DNA of 64,000 nucleotides from JAJZSS01 sp964463505 (GCA_964463505.1 CAYXDC010000007.1:1-64000); one strand, 5' to 3'. Shown: positions 39,115 through 48,204, counted from the stretch's first letter. The notes: a model not told the origin generated them from the sequence alone. Program-made: numbers and translations.

Positions 39115-40149
39115 TCAGGTGGTCGTATTGTAGAACCAGTTGAAGGCGAAGTAACCTGAGCCGCTGGCGCTTTCGATACGAATGGCAATCTGGTGAGTGC
39201 CCTGGAGTTGGGCAGGTATATCAAAGCTTAAGGTCTGGCTGCCGCCGTCTCCGGTATTGAAGCTGTCTACGAGATAACCATCAACTGCCTTGGTGCCCAT
39301 GGCGCCCATACGCACGTTGAAGCTCTCGTCCTCAGGCAGGTTGCTGACCTTGATGGTCACAGTCTGGTTGCGGGCGACCCCCTGGATGGTGAAGGTTGGA
39401 TAACCCGTGTAGCCTGTGCTTGGGGGAGTCCCACCCGAGTTGGAGCCTGAAGTGTTGTTGTAGAACCAGTTGTAGGCGAAGTAACCTGAGCCCGAGTTGC
39501 TCTGCAGGCGGATAGCGATCTGACGCTCGCCCTTCAATGCAGCCGGGATATCGTAGGTGCCTTCGAATGAACCGCCACTACCAGAGTTAACAGTGGCGAC
39601 CTTGATTCCATTGACGCCGCGCGTGCCCATGGTGTTCATCAGCACATCGAAAGAGTCATTCGCCGGGAAATTGTTGGTGCGGATCTTCACCTGGCTGTCT
39701 TTTACAACCGAGAGAATGCTGAAAGTGGGGATTTTGCCCCCAATGCCACCCGTCCCGCCAGAGGTAGACCCGGATGGGTTGTTGTAGAACCAGTTGAATG
39801 CGTAGTAGCCAGAACCGCTATTGGCTTGCACACGGATGGCAATTTGCTTATCGCCTTTTAAAGCATCCGGTATGTTATAGGTGGCGCTGAGTGAGCCGCC
39901 TCCGCCAGAATTCAAGCTGCCAACTTTGATGCCATTGACCCCACGCGTGCCCATCACATTCATCATCACGTCAAAGGTATCATTGGCCGGGAAGTTGTAG
40001 GTATAGATGGTGACGCTGGTGTCTTTGACCACACTCTGGATGGTAAAGGTGGGCACAGTGGCCGCGTCTGCAGCCGCTAAAGCTCCGCTGGGGAAGACCA
40101 GAGCGGCAAGCAAAGCAAGAACTACGATGAACCAGGTATTAGATTTCAT
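39115..40149 (-). CDS. Secreted protein of three ~95-residue repeats
   Basis: This 344-aa protein has a signal peptide ending near residue 27 (ALAAADAA) and three homologous domains starting at about residues 33, 141 and 251. Each opens P-T-F-x-I-x-x-V-x-x, contains NFPAND-x-FDV, MGTRGVNGIKV, a Gly/Ser-rich turn and a P-A-L-K-G-x-x-QIAIR strand, and closes with SGSGYxAxNWFYN. Gly/Ser/Thr linkers separate them. The third is the most diverged. They look like beta-sandwich modules for surface or extracellular assembly; no enzyme motif is seen. The RBS AAGGAGA and TATAAT (40188-40183) lie upstream. The repeats are also visible as DNA direct repeats. Confidence 0.85.
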   Translation of the reverse strand: MKSNTWFIVVLALLAALVFPSGALAAADAATVPTFTIQSVVKDTSVTIYTYNFPANDTFDVMMNVMGTRGVNGIKVGSLNSGGGGSLSATYNIPDALKGDKQIAIRVQANSGSGYYAFNWFYNNPSGSTSGGTGGIGGKIPTFSILSVVKDSQVKIRTNNFPANDSFDVLMNTMGTRGVNGIKVATVNSGSGGSFEGTYDIPAALKGERQIAIRLQSNSGSGYFAYNWFYNNTSGSNSGGTPPSTGYTGYPTFTIQGVARNQTVTIKVSNLPEDESFNVRMGAMGTKAVDGYLVDSFNTGDGGSQTLSFDIPAQLQGTHQIAIRIESASGSGYFAFNWFYNTTT

Positions 40150-40182
40150 TTCCTATCTCCTTCTAAAAAACGCTGTGGATCA

Positions 40183-40188
40183 ATTATA
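40183..40188 (-). promoter_or_regulatory. -10 hexamer of the secreted repeat protein gene
   Basis: TATAAT is present on the minus strand at 40188-40183, about 33 bp before the start codon. No clear -35 hexamer stands at the right distance. Confidence 0.5.
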
Positions 40189-40299
40189 CAAACGTTCTTG
40201 TTTAATATAGCGGAAATCCCATTGCTTGGTAATCATCATTCGAATGAATCTACCTCCTACTTTGGTGTGATTTATCGATTGCATCAGAAATCTTCACCC

Positions 40300-40327
40300 T
40301 TGTTGCCTCCCAACGCACTGTTATACT
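40300..40327 (+). promoter_or_regulatory. Promoter of relA/spoT
   Basis: TTGTTG (40300-40305) and TATACT (40322-40327) are 16 bp apart. The start of transcription would fall around 40334, about 11 nt from the ATG, giving a very short leader that barely includes the AGGA site. Confidence 0.5.
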
Positions 40328-40344
40328 TAAACCAGGAATAGTCG

Positions 40345-42585
40345 ATGAAAATTGAGAATTTGCTCGAGGCATTGCCACAGACCTACACAGACCTGGACAG
40401 AGATCTGGTCCGCCGCGCATATCGAGTAGCTGAGATTGCGCACCAAAACCAGAAACGCGCCTCGGGTGAGCCCTACATCAACCACTGTCTGGCGGTGTCT
40501 GCTATCCTGGCTGAAATGCGCGTGCCACCTTCTGTTATTGCCGCAGGATTACTCCACGATACAGTCGAAGATACTCCGATAACCCTTGACGATATTAAGC
40601 GTGATTTTGGTCCCGAAATCGCCATATTGGTGGATGGAGTGACTAAATTGACTCAATTGCCGCGCGTTTCACGCGGCGATCAGCACCCTGAGAAAGACCA
40701 GCTCGATGAAGAGCAGCGCCAGATCTCAGAGCGGCGCGGCCAGGCCGATCCAGAAATCGAGGCAGAGCGCATCATGCGTAGCCGGCGCTACGATCTGGTT
40801 TCGGAAACCTTGCGCAAGACCTTTTTGGCGATGGGCGACGATGTACGCGTGGTATTGATTAAGCTGGCTGATCGTCTGCACAATATGCGTACCTTGAGCC
40901 ATATGCCGGAAGCCAAACGGCGGCGCATCGCCCAGGAAACCCTGGATATCTTTGCTCCCTTGGCCAATCGCCTGGGTATCTGGCAAATTAAGTGGGAATT
41001 GGAAGATCTGGGTTTTCGCTATGTTCACCCGGAAACCTATCGCGAGATTGCCGATAACCTTGCCCAGCGCCGCACCAATCGGGAAGAGCAGATGCATGAA
41101 ATTGCCAAAACCCTGCAGGCCATGCTCAGCGAAGCAGGTGTTCAGGCTGAAATTACTGCCCGCCCCAAACATATCTATTCGATCTATAAAAAGATGATGC
41201 GCAAAGGCGTGCCCTTTGATATGGTCCATGATATCCGCGGGGTGCGTATCCTGGTTCAGGATGTTCCCAGTTGTTATGTGGCATTAGGCGTCATCCACAC
41301 CCGCTGGCGGCCTATTCCGGGCGAATTCGACGACTATATCGCTGCCCCAAAAGATAATTTTTATCGCTCGCTGCATACGGCTGTGGTTTACGATGATGGG
41401 CAGACGTTAGAGGTGCAGCTCCGAACGAATGAGATGCACCAGAACGCTGAATATGGCATCGCTGCACACTGGCGTTACAAAGAAGGCGCAGCCCGAGACG
41501 ATGATTATGAGCGACGTATCTTGTGGCTGCGCTCGCTTATGGAATGGCGCCAGGATGTCGAAGACGCCGGTGAATTTGTCGACAGCATGAAAACGGATGT
41601 CTTTGGAGACAGGGTGTATGTCTTCACCCCGCGCGGCGATATCATCGACTTGCCCTCCGGCGCGACACCGATTGACTTCGCTTACCATGTGCACACCGAT
41701 GTTGGGCATCGCTGCCGCGGCGCTAAAATCAACGGTAAGCTGACTGCGCTGGATTACCACCTTAAAACAGGCGACAAGGTTGAAATCTTGAGCGCCAAAC
41801 GCGGCGGTCCGAGCCGTGACTGGCTTAATCAAAATCTGGGCCTGGTGAAGACCCAACGCGCCCGCGCAAAAATCCGGCAATGGTTTAAGAAACAGGCATA
41901 CGAGCAGAATGCTGCCCAGGGCAAAGCGATCCTGGAAAAAGAGCTGCGCCGCTTAGGATTGCAGGATGTCAATCAGGAGCGCATTGCGCGTGAATTTGAG
42001 TATAAAGGCGTTGAAGACCTGTACGTGGCGATCGGCAATGGGGATCTGACGCTCTCCCGTGTGGTCAACCACCTGACCCTGGGTGAGAAACCTGAACAGG
42101 AATTTACGCTCAGCGCTTCAAAAATAGACGGCAGTGGTCCGTCGAGCGATACGGTAACCGTCGTCGGTCTGAAAGGTTTGCTGACCAGCATGGCGCGCTG
42201 TTGTAACCCTGCCCCTGGGGATGCTATTGTGGGCTATGTAACGCGCGGGCGCGGGGCCACAATACACCGCCAGGATTGCCCGAATATCTTGCGGATTCGC
42301 GACCGAGAGCGCCTGGTGCGCGTATCCTGGGGCGAGCCTAAGAATACTTACCCGGTGCCGGTGCGGATCAAGGCGTATGACCGGAACGGGTTAATGAAGG
42401 ATGTCTCCAGCCTGATCTCCGATGAAGGTGTGAATATGCCCAAGGTCACCGTCGAAGTAAATCGCAATCTGGCGGTATTCGACTTGATCCTGGAAGTACG
42501 TGATATTGTGCAGCTCAGCCGTGTCCTGGATCGCCTGGAAAACCTGGATAATGTGCTGGAAGCCCAGCGCGTGCGCCCAGGTTAA
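40345..42585 (+). CDS. relA: Bifunctional (p)ppGpp synthetase/hydrolase
   Basis: This 746-aa stringent-response enzyme has an HD hydrolase domain with His71-Asp72 in LLHDTVEDT, a synthetase domain with the RFKS-type region FDMVHDIRGVRILV and EFDDYIAAPKDNFYRSLHT, a TGS domain (VYVFTPRGDIIDLPSGATPIDFAYHVHTDVG), a zinc-finger-like CCNPAPGDAIVG segment and a C-terminal ACT domain. Both catalytic sites look intact, so it should make and remove ppGpp, as expected for the single long RSH in many bacteria. It stands alone with its own promoter and short leader. Confidence 0.96.
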   Translation: MKIENLLEALPQTYTDLDRDLVRRAYRVAEIAHQNQKRASGEPYINHCLAVSAILAEMRVPPSVIAAGLLHDTVEDTPITLDDIKRDFGPEIAILVDGVTKLTQLPRVSRGDQHPEKDQLDEEQRQISERRGQADPEIEAERIMRSRRYDLVSETLRKTFLAMGDDVRVVLIKLADRLHNMRTLSHMPEAKRRRIAQETLDIFAPLANRLGIWQIKWELEDLGFRYVHPETYREIADNLAQRRTNREEQMHEIAKTLQAMLSEAGVQAEITARPKHIYSIYKKMMRKGVPFDMVHDIRGVRILVQDVPSCYVALGVIHTRWRPIPGEFDDYIAAPKDNFYRSLHTAVVYDDGQTLEVQLRTNEMHQNAEYGIAAHWRYKEGAARDDDYERRILWLRSLMEWRQDVEDAGEFVDSMKTDVFGDRVYVFTPRGDIIDLPSGATPIDFAYHVHTDVGHRCRGAKINGKLTALDYHLKTGDKVEILSAKRGGPSRDWLNQNLGLVKTQRARAKIRQWFKKQAYEQNAAQGKAILEKELRRLGLQDVNQERIAREFEYKGVEDLYVAIGNGDLTLSRVVNHLTLGEKPEQEFTLSASKIDGSGPSSDTVTVVGLKGLLTSMARCCNPAPGDAIVGYVTRGRGATIHRQDCPNILRIRDRERLVRVSWGEPKNTYPVPVRIKAYDRNGLMKDVSSLISDEGVNMPKVTVEVNRNLAVFDLILEVRDIVQLSRVLDRLENLDNVLEAQRVRPG

Positions 42586-42609
42586 GGGTGAGCAAGGGGG
42601 AATTGCAGC

Positions 42610-42636
42610 TTGACATTTCTCTGACAGTGGTATAAT
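42610..42636 (+). promoter_or_regulatory. Promoter of moeA
   Basis: Consensus hexamers TTGACA (42610-42615) and TATAAT (42631-42636) are present, with a spacer of only 15 bp. Transcription would begin near 42643. Short spacers of this kind often mark activator-dependent promoters that twist DNA. Confidence 0.65.
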
Positions 42637-42680
42637 TCCGCGCCGAAAAGCCGGGCATGCAGTTTGTGGATTGAAAGCCT

Positions 42681-44030
42681 ATGCATCTGCCCGAGCCTGG
42701 TATGGTGATTTCCAGTGAGCGAGGGATTGGAGCTAACTGTTTGGTCATAAACCCGGATGCACAGCCGCTTCTCTCCGTATCCGTTGCCCGTGCGCGACTG
42801 TTGCAGCGTTTCTCAAGTTTGCCTGTTGAACAGGCGCCATTATCCGATGCTGGCGGGTGTGTTCTGGCGCAGGATCTACATGCCGCTATTGATCTACCTC
42901 CTTTCGCAAATTCCAGTATGGACGGTTTTGCCGTGCGAGCGGCAGATATTCAGCTAGCCCGCTCGGACCGGCCGGTTCGTCTGCGGGTGGTTGCCGATAT
43001 TCCAGCAGGGAAAGCAACCGAGCGTCATTTAGATGAGGGGGAAGCCATCCGCATCATGACCGGCGCGCCTGTTCCGTTTGGGGCAGATGCGGTGGTGCCG
43101 GTTGAACATACGGATTTCCATGATCGTTCTGCAGCTTTACCTGCCCCGGCGACAGTATGCATATCCCAATCGAGGGCGCCAGGGGATTACATCCGGGTAC
43201 AGGGTGAAGATGTTCATTCCGGCGAACTGGTGCTGGCGGCCGGGCGTATATTGCGTCCCATGGAGATTGGCTTTCTCAGTATGCTGGGATTTGCCGAAGT
43301 GCCGGTCCATCGCCGGGCGCGCGTGGCAATTTTTTCTACGGGCGATGAGCTACTGCCCGTGGACAAGCCATTAACCCCCGGTATGATCCACGACGCAAAC
43401 AGCTATACACTCGCCGGCCTGGTACAGGAAGCTGGCGCGCAGCCGGTCCAACTGGGTATTATCCCGGACGATATCCAGGCAGTCCGTCACGCACTTCAAC
43501 AGGCAGTTGACCTGGGAGTAGATTTGATCCTCTCGTCAGCCGGAGTCAGTGTCGGCGCATTTGACTTTGTGCGCAAGGTGGTTGAAGAGCATGGCGAGCT
43601 GGATTTCTGGCGCGTGAATATGCGCCCGGGCAAACCGCTGGCGTTTGGCTCCTTTCAAAATCTGCCATTCGTGGGCTTACCGGGTAATCCTGTGTCAGCT
43701 TATATTGGATTTTTGGTCTTTGTTCGTCCAGCGATCTGGAAAATGAACGGATTACCGGACAGTTCTGCACAACATGCCGTGCGGGTTGAAATGGGCGAGC
43801 CGGTTGAATCGGATGGGCGCGAGTCTTACCTGCGGGCGGTGGTGAGCTCGCCTGGTAATCCTGCACGGGGATATCTGCCAAAGGCGCTTCTTGCCAGCCA
43901 TCAAGGCTCTGGAAATTTGCGCTCATTAGTGCTGGCAAATGCTTTGCTGATTATCCCTTCTGGGGTAAAATCTGTGCCTGCTGGCACTACAGTGGACGCC
44001 TGGATGCTCGGCGATTACCAATCAGAGTAA
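42681..44030 (+). CDS. moeA: Molybdopterin molybdenumtransferase
   Basis: This enzyme inserts molybdate into adenylylated molybdopterin. Motifs are clear: NSSMDGFAVRAADI, RIMTGAPVPFGADAVVPVEHT, FSTGDELLP, SSAGVSVGAFDFVRKVVEEHG, RPGKPLAFG and GLPGNPVSAYIGFLV, followed by the C-terminal beta-barrel domain. At 449 aa it is a little longer than usual. The first 30 residues are not family-like, so a start inside (for example the TTG giving LVINPDAQP) cannot be excluded. No other molybdenum-cofactor gene lies nearby. It has its own promoter. Confidence 0.94.
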   Translation: MHLPEPGMVISSERGIGANCLVINPDAQPLLSVSVARARLLQRFSSLPVEQAPLSDAGGCVLAQDLHAAIDLPPFANSSMDGFAVRAADIQLARSDRPVRLRVVADIPAGKATERHLDEGEAIRIMTGAPVPFGADAVVPVEHTDFHDRSAALPAPATVCISQSRAPGDYIRVQGEDVHSGELVLAAGRILRPMEIGFLSMLGFAEVPVHRRARVAIFSTGDELLPVDKPLTPGMIHDANSYTLAGLVQEAGAQPVQLGIIPDDIQAVRHALQQAVDLGVDLILSSAGVSVGAFDFVRKVVEEHGELDFWRVNMRPGKPLAFGSFQNLPFVGLPGNPVSAYIGFLVFVRPAIWKMNGLPDSSAQHAVRVEMGEPVESDGRESYLRAVVSSPGNPARGYLPKALLASHQGSGNLRSLVLANALLIIPSGVKSVPAGTTVDAWMLGDYQSE

Positions 44031-44095
44031 GAAGCGCCTGGTTTTTATGACTTATCGTAGATTGATCAACCATCAGTTTTTATTAGGAGGAGAAT

Positions 44096-44326
44096 ATGCC
44101 CCGGATTCGTTGCCATTATATTGATTGTGTGTTTCTCGATGATGGTTATTGTGGGGCGGCAGCAATCGAGGTCGATCCGGATGTTGGTTGTATGACCTTC
44201 GCACGCGCCGATGATACGGAAGCAGAAGCAGATTGGGAAGATGACGACGAAGCCGAATTGGAAGAGTGGGAAGACATCGAAGAAGAAGACGAGGATGAGC
44301 TCTGGTTGGACGAAGATGAATTTTAG
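44096..44326 (+). CDS. DUF1540-like protein with acidic tail
   Basis: This 76-aa protein has an N-terminal cysteine module (I-R-C-H-Y-I-D-C-V-F, then Y-C-G-A-A-A-I-E-V and C-M-T-F) that fits the DUF1540 pattern of four spaced cysteines, probably a zinc or structural site. The last 35 residues are almost all Asp, Glu and Trp, like a DNA-mimic or protein-binding tail. AGGAGGAG lies just upstream of the ATG. It lies between moeA and the PfkB kinase gene, 20 nt before the latter. The role is unknown. Confidence 0.8.
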   Translation: MPRIRCHYIDCVFLDDGYCGAAAIEVDPDVGCMTFARADDTEAEADWEDDDEAELEEWEDIEEEDEDELWLDEDEF

Positions 44327-44345
44327 CTGTTCAGGCTGCATTTAG

Positions 44346-45269
44346 ATGCTTAAGGTCATTGTCTTTGGAAATGTAGCCCTGGATGTTATCTGCCGTACTG
44401 TTAATGATGTACCGCGGCATGACTCAATTGTTTTTGATCAAGTCAGCGTGTCGGCAGGTGGTTGTGGCTCAAATGTAGCCATTGGTCTGGCGGCTTTGGG
44501 AATTCCGGTAGCACTGGTAGCTCGGGTGGGAGAAGATGACTCGGCCGGATTGGTGCGGCGTTATTGGGAGCGGGTGGGGGTATCGCAGATCTATCTTCGT
44601 TCGAATGCTGATTATCCAACAGGTGTTAGCGTGGGATTGGTGGACAGCCAATCCCAGCCTCGTTTTGTTCACACGTCAGGGGCCAATAAATCGCTGGTTT
44701 ACACGGATTTAGACGTGCAGCAATATGTGTCTGCCGGCGCTCGCAACCTGCATGTGGCAGGTTTTTTTGTGCTTCCCGGCATCTTGAACCCGGAATTTGG
44801 GCAAAGGTTACAGGAAGCGCACCAGGCCGGGCTGGAAATCAGCCTGGATGTGGTGCGCTCGGTCAGCATGCGCAATCCAGGATCCCTGTGGAATTGCCTG
44901 CCGGCGATCGATTTTTTCTTTTGCAATGCCCAGGAAGCAGAGATCCTGACTGGATTAGCGCACACGCAGGCTGCGGCGCAGGAATTTCGCCGGCGTGGCG
45001 CTGGGGTTGTGATTATTAAGCTTGGTGAGCAAGGTTGCTGGCTGGAGAGCGCGCAATTTTGCGGGAGGATCGCCGGCGAGTCAGTCCAGGCGCTGGATAC
45101 GACCGGGGCAGGGGATGCCTTTGCAGCAGGTTTTCTGGCGGCGCGCGTCCAGGGAGCGGATGTGGTTGAGGCATGCCAGGCTGGTAACGCCGCCGGCAGT
45201 CGCATGCTCCAGTCGCTAGGGGCGGTCTCTGGCTGGTTTACAAGCGCTGGCGAAGGACCCCCGTCCTGA
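44346..45269 (+). CDS. PfkB-family sugar/nucleoside kinase
   Basis: This 307-aa ribokinase-superfamily kinase has the N-terminal GG-type motif SAGGCGSNVAIGLAALG and the C-terminal signature LDTTGAGDAFAAGFLA with the catalytic base Asp. FVHTSGANKSLVYTDLD is a lid-like segment. The exact substrate (ribose, fructose, adenosine or 2-keto-3-deoxygluconate) cannot be set from sequence. It follows the DUF1540-like gene by 19 nt and may share its message. A neighbouring sugar transporter or pathway gene is missing. Confidence 0.9.
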   Translation: MLKVIVFGNVALDVICRTVNDVPRHDSIVFDQVSVSAGGCGSNVAIGLAALGIPVALVARVGEDDSAGLVRRYWERVGVSQIYLRSNADYPTGVSVGLVDSQSQPRFVHTSGANKSLVYTDLDVQQYVSAGARNLHVAGFFVLPGILNPEFGQRLQEAHQAGLEISLDVVRSVSMRNPGSLWNCLPAIDFFFCNAQEAEILTGLAHTQAAAQEFRRRGAGVVIIKLGEQGCWLESAQFCGRIAGESVQALDTTGAGDAFAAGFLAARVQGADVVEACQAGNAAGSRMLQSLGAVSGWFTSAGEGPPS

Positions 45270-45332
45270 CAGATCTATACAACTCATTGCTTGCTGAAAA
45301 AATCTTCAAACCATCGCCTCGGCTGAAGGGCT

Positions 45333-46727
45333 TCAGGGGTGGGAAATGATCGCCATATTATCCAGCGCAGACCAGGAGCGCTGGAATGAGGCGATGGTTA
45401 CCGTATAGGCGCTGCCGTTATCGATGATATTCACCTGATTGGCAGGTATATCATAGCCGACCACCTGAACGACATGCTGGTAATTGGCGACGATGGTCGT
45501 ATTGCCGTCGGATGGGGTGTAATAAGTGGGGAATCCGTTGTCTACCGATCCGACATCCCACACGAAAACCGGCTTTCCCGCAGCAATCTCAGAGCGTAAA
45601 GTCTCCCAGCTCATCTTACGGTGCGCATAGGCGGAAACGCCATACTGGCGTAGCAACGCGGCAACAGGCTCAGCATGCACGCCATAAGGATTGGGCGGGA
45701 TTTGTCCCCAAAGGCCATTTACATCGCCGACAAAACCGCGATCCGGGTTATCGGAGTGGGGTAGATTGTTGTAGAAATCCAATTCACGGATATAAACCTT
45801 GAAAAAGGAGGCATAATCCACAGCCACGCGGGACTCGCAATCCAGAGGCAGGCTCTGCGGGAAGCTAACCGCGCCGCTCACCCGAGCCCGGTCGGGCAGG
45901 CCTGGTGGGGGTGGAGGCGTCGGGGTAGCAGGTAGTGGACTGCCCACTTGCGTATAGATGCACCAGCTGCGCAGCGTGCCGGTATCGTTGCTCTGGTAAT
46001 CGGCCACGTTCAGCCGCCAGCCGCCATCAGCTCGCAGAGTGTCCAGGCCACTCAGCGCTTGCAGGGGTTTAAAGATGCCGCCAATGGCTGGCGGAGACAG
46101 GGCGAGCGTATTCTGCACACACTGGCTGTTGCCTGAGAGGATCGCTTCGTCGTCCAGGATGGCTTTTACATTGTTTTGGTTGCACCCGTTACCGGGTCTG
46201 CTCAACAGGTTAATCGTCGTACCTGTAGAAATGTGCGTCAAATTAACGACCAGGTCGCCTACCCAGGAATGGTTAAGATCCAGGCGGATGTCCAGATCCT
46301 GCACCCAGCGTCCATCCCCAATGTTGATCGTATCTGAGACGCCCGCCGTGTTGTTGTCTGGGATTGCCAGATTGGGGCTGCGACAGACCAGCAGCTTTTG
46401 TACGGGAACCAGGGTGGGAGTAGGCGAGGGGGTCACGGTGGGCTGGTGGATGATCAAGGGGAAGCTCAGGTGCGGTATGGTCGGCGTCAGGCTGGGGATT
46501 GGCGTATCCTGGACCTCTCCTACNNNNNNNNNNNNNNNNNNNNNNNNNNNNNNNNNNNNNNNNNNNNNNNNNNNNNNNNNNNNNNNNNNNNNNNNNNNNN
46601 NNNNNNNNNNNNNNNNNNNNNNNGGTGCAGTTTCCTGGGCTGTTACTTTAAACTGGCTGAACAGAAATATTAGGAGTATGACCCCCATACTACCAGCAAT
46701 CGCAATCGACCGGCCCATGCGCTGCAT
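45333..46727 (-). CDS. Secreted P-domain protein with C39-like peptidase (gap inside)
   Basis: The N-terminus is a signal peptide or anchor (IAIAGSMGVILLIFLFSQF). After 34 codons the sequence enters a 100-N gap (46524-46623), so length and frame continuity are unproved. Beyond the gap come a P/T-rich linker, a proprotein-convertase P-domain (AIPDNNTAGVSDTINI, LRADGGWRLNVADYQSNDTGTLRSWCIY), a Pro-rich linker and a C39-type peptidase-like domain. In the last, L-P-L-D-C-E carries the candidate Cys, YQHVVQVVGYD the His and NIIDNG the Asp. An extracellular cysteine-protease role is likely. It has GGGAG 8 nt upstream and a TTGACA-17-TAAACT promoter. Confidence 0.8.
   Translation of the reverse strand: MQRMGRSIAIAGSMGVILLIFLFSQFKVTAQETAXXXXXXXXXXXXXXXXXXXXXXXXXXXXXXXXXXVGEVQDTPIPSLTPTIPHLSFPLIIHQPTVTPSPTPTLVPVQKLLVCRSPNLAIPDNNTAGVSDTINIGDGRWVQDLDIRLDLNHSWVGDLVVNLTHISTGTTINLLSRPGNGCNQNNVKAILDDEAILSGNSQCVQNTLALSPPAIGGIFKPLQALSGLDTLRADGGWRLNVADYQSNDTGTLRSWCIYTQVGSPLPATPTPPPPPGLPDRARVSGAVSFPQSLPLDCESRVAVDYASFFKVYIRELDFYNNLPHSDNPDRGFVGDVNGLWGQIPPNPYGVHAEPVAALLRQYGVSAYAHRKMSWETLRSEIAAGKPVFVWDVGSVDNGFPTYYTPSDGNTTIVANYQHVVQVVGYDIPANQVNIIDNGSAYTVTIASFQRSWSALDNMAIISHP
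46524..46623. other. Scaffold gap of 100 N
   Basis: There are exactly 100 undetermined bases, the conventional length for a gap of unknown size. The gap falls inside the C39/P-domain gene next to a Pro/Thr-rich linker, so repetitive low-complexity DNA may have broken the assembly. Confidence 0.99.
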
Positions 46728-46762
46728 ATACTATTCTCCCTGGATGTCAAAATATTGTGCGC

Positions 46763-46791
46763 AGTTTACCATAGCGTTTTACATGTGTCAA
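46763..46791 (-). promoter_or_regulatory. Promoter of the P-domain/C39 gene
   Basis: TTGACA (46791-46786) and TAAACT (46768-46763) are 17 bp apart on the minus strand. The 12 bases CTATGGTAAACT are identical to those at the tRNA-Asp promoter. The leader would be about 29 nt. Confidence 0.85.
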
Positions 46792-46916
46792 TTAAATTAG
46801 ACTGAATTACTCGTATTCTTCCGGCGCGCTTCTTGCAACCGAAAACGTTTATAATAGCGCCAGCAGGTGAGATAAAACCTGACTGGCGCCCAGATTGCGA
46901 AACCCTGGAGGCATGC

Positions 46917-47606
46917 ATGTCGAAAAAATTTCTGGTCGTGGGGCTGCTGTTCATTTTCCTGGCGGGCTGTGGGCAGCTTAACTTGCCAACCCCAGTCACC
47001 AGCCCTGATCCGGCGCTCACCAGCGTTGCTCCCCAAGCAAGCGCTACTGCGCCGGCGCTACCCACTGAACCGCGCCGTACACCTAGCCGTGAAACTGAAG
47101 CTGCTCTCGCGCCTGTGGCCGAGATCACTCCCACCTTGCCCGGCCTGCCCAACGAAGCTCCAGATGCAATCAGGCTCGAAAACCCTCTCTACGTGGTTCA
47201 ACCTGGAACGCCTACCTGGGTGGCAAATTTTCTAAAGCCAGACGCTGGATGCAGCTATATGGGCATTGCTGGTCAGGTTTTTGATACCACCGGTCAACCG
47301 GTACGTGGTTTGATTGTCGAAGTCTCTGGCGAATTGGAAGGCAATTCTGTCTTGCACCTGGTTTTGAGCGGTGGGTCAACTTTGTTAGGTCCGGGTGGCT
47401 ATGAAATACAGATTGCCGACCGGGCTATCGCCAGCCAGGGGACGCTCACCATCCAGATATTTGACCTGGCTGGTCTAGCGCTTTCCGACCAGATCGCTTT
47501 TGACACCAGTGCTGCCTGTGATGCTAATCAGATCGTGCTGAACTTTACCGCCACGAAAATTGACTACTCCGAAACGCTTTACTTCCCCTATATGCCCAAC
47601 GATTGA
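46917..47606 (+). CDS. Predicted lipoprotein, unknown function
   Basis: This 229-aa protein begins MSKKFLVVGLLFIFLAGCGQ, a signal peptide with lipobox L-A-G-C, so Cys18 should be lipidated. A 60-residue Thr/Pro/Ala-rich linker leads to a C-terminal beta-rich domain (GCSYMGIAGQVFDTTGQPVRGLIVEVSG...GPGGYEIQI), similar in character to carboxypeptidase-regulatory-like Ig folds. The start at 46917 has GGAGG 5 nt upstream, with TATAAT at 46850-46855 further on. An extension to 46833 has no ribosome site. The methyltransferase gene follows 9 nt after the stop. Confidence 0.82.
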   Translation: MSKKFLVVGLLFIFLAGCGQLNLPTPVTSPDPALTSVAPQASATAPALPTEPRRTPSRETEAALAPVAEITPTLPGLPNEAPDAIRLENPLYVVQPGTPTWVANFLKPDAGCSYMGIAGQVFDTTGQPVRGLIVEVSGELEGNSVLHLVLSGGSTLLGPGGYEIQIADRAIASQGTLTIQIFDLAGLALSDQIAFDTSAACDANQIVLNFTATKIDYSETLYFPYMPND

Positions 47607-47615
47607 TAGGTGAGC

Positions 47616-48182
47616 ATGCCTGATTTTGACCATTTTGGTTTTCTGGCGCCATTTTACGAACGAGTGATCAAGCCACGTGCGAATGATCCGCTGCACAACA
47701 TCGCTGGCTTACCAGTTAAGGGGAGTTTGTTAGATGCCGGGGGCGGAACCGGACGCATCGCCCAAACGCTGGTGGGGATGGCCGGTCAAATTGTTGTGGC
47801 TGATTTATCTTTAAAAATGTTGCGTGAAGCAGCCAAGAAAGACAGTCTGGGTGCAGTCAATAGCCACAGTGAGCGCTTGCCTTTCCCCGATCGTATATTT
47901 GAGCGTATCCTGATGGTGGATGCTTTGCATCATGTATGCGACCAAAAAAAGACCGCACAAGAGCTGTATCGTGTGCTGGCGCTTGGTGGTCGCATCGTGA
48001 TTGAAGAACCAGACTTACGCCATTGGGCTGTTAAACTGATTGCAGTAGGAGAAAAATTGGCCTTGATGCGCAGTCATTTTCTTTCACCGCCCAGGATTGC
48101 TGAATTGTTCCAACCCTATGCAGCCCAGGTCGAAATTGTCAATATTGGGGCAAACGCATATGTCATTGTTGACAAACCTTAG
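47616..48182 (+). CDS. Class I SAM-dependent methyltransferase
   Basis: This 188-aa protein has motif I LLDAGGGTGRIAQTL, the acidic residue after strand 2 (VVADLSLKML), ERLPFPDRIFERILMVDALHHV as motifs II/III and ALGGRIVIEEPD near the end. It resembles UbiE/Methyltransf_11 small-molecule methyltransferases. The substrate is unknown. ATG 47616 is preferred, after AGGTGA; a GTG at 47610 is possible. It lies 9 nt after the lipoprotein gene and is followed by a strong terminator. Confidence 0.9.
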   Translation: MPDFDHFGFLAPFYERVIKPRANDPLHNIAGLPVKGSLLDAGGGTGRIAQTLVGMAGQIVVADLSLKMLREAAKKDSLGAVNSHSERLPFPDRIFERILMVDALHHVCDQKKTAQELYRVLALGGRIVIEEPDLRHWAVKLIAVGEKLALMRSHFLSPPRIAELFQPYAAQVEIVNIGANAYVIVDKP

Positions 48183-48204
48183 TAAACTGGAACTTAATGC
48201 ATGA

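Noticed and set aside
39115..40149. DNA direct repeats as a possible CRISPR array
   Set aside because: The repeats are about 300 bp long, in frame, and encode homologous protein domains. No short repeat/spacer pattern or cas gene is present in the window.
46524..46623. In-frame continuity of the P-domain/C39 protein through the N run
   Set aside because: A 100-N gap is a placeholder, so the frame match there carries no information.
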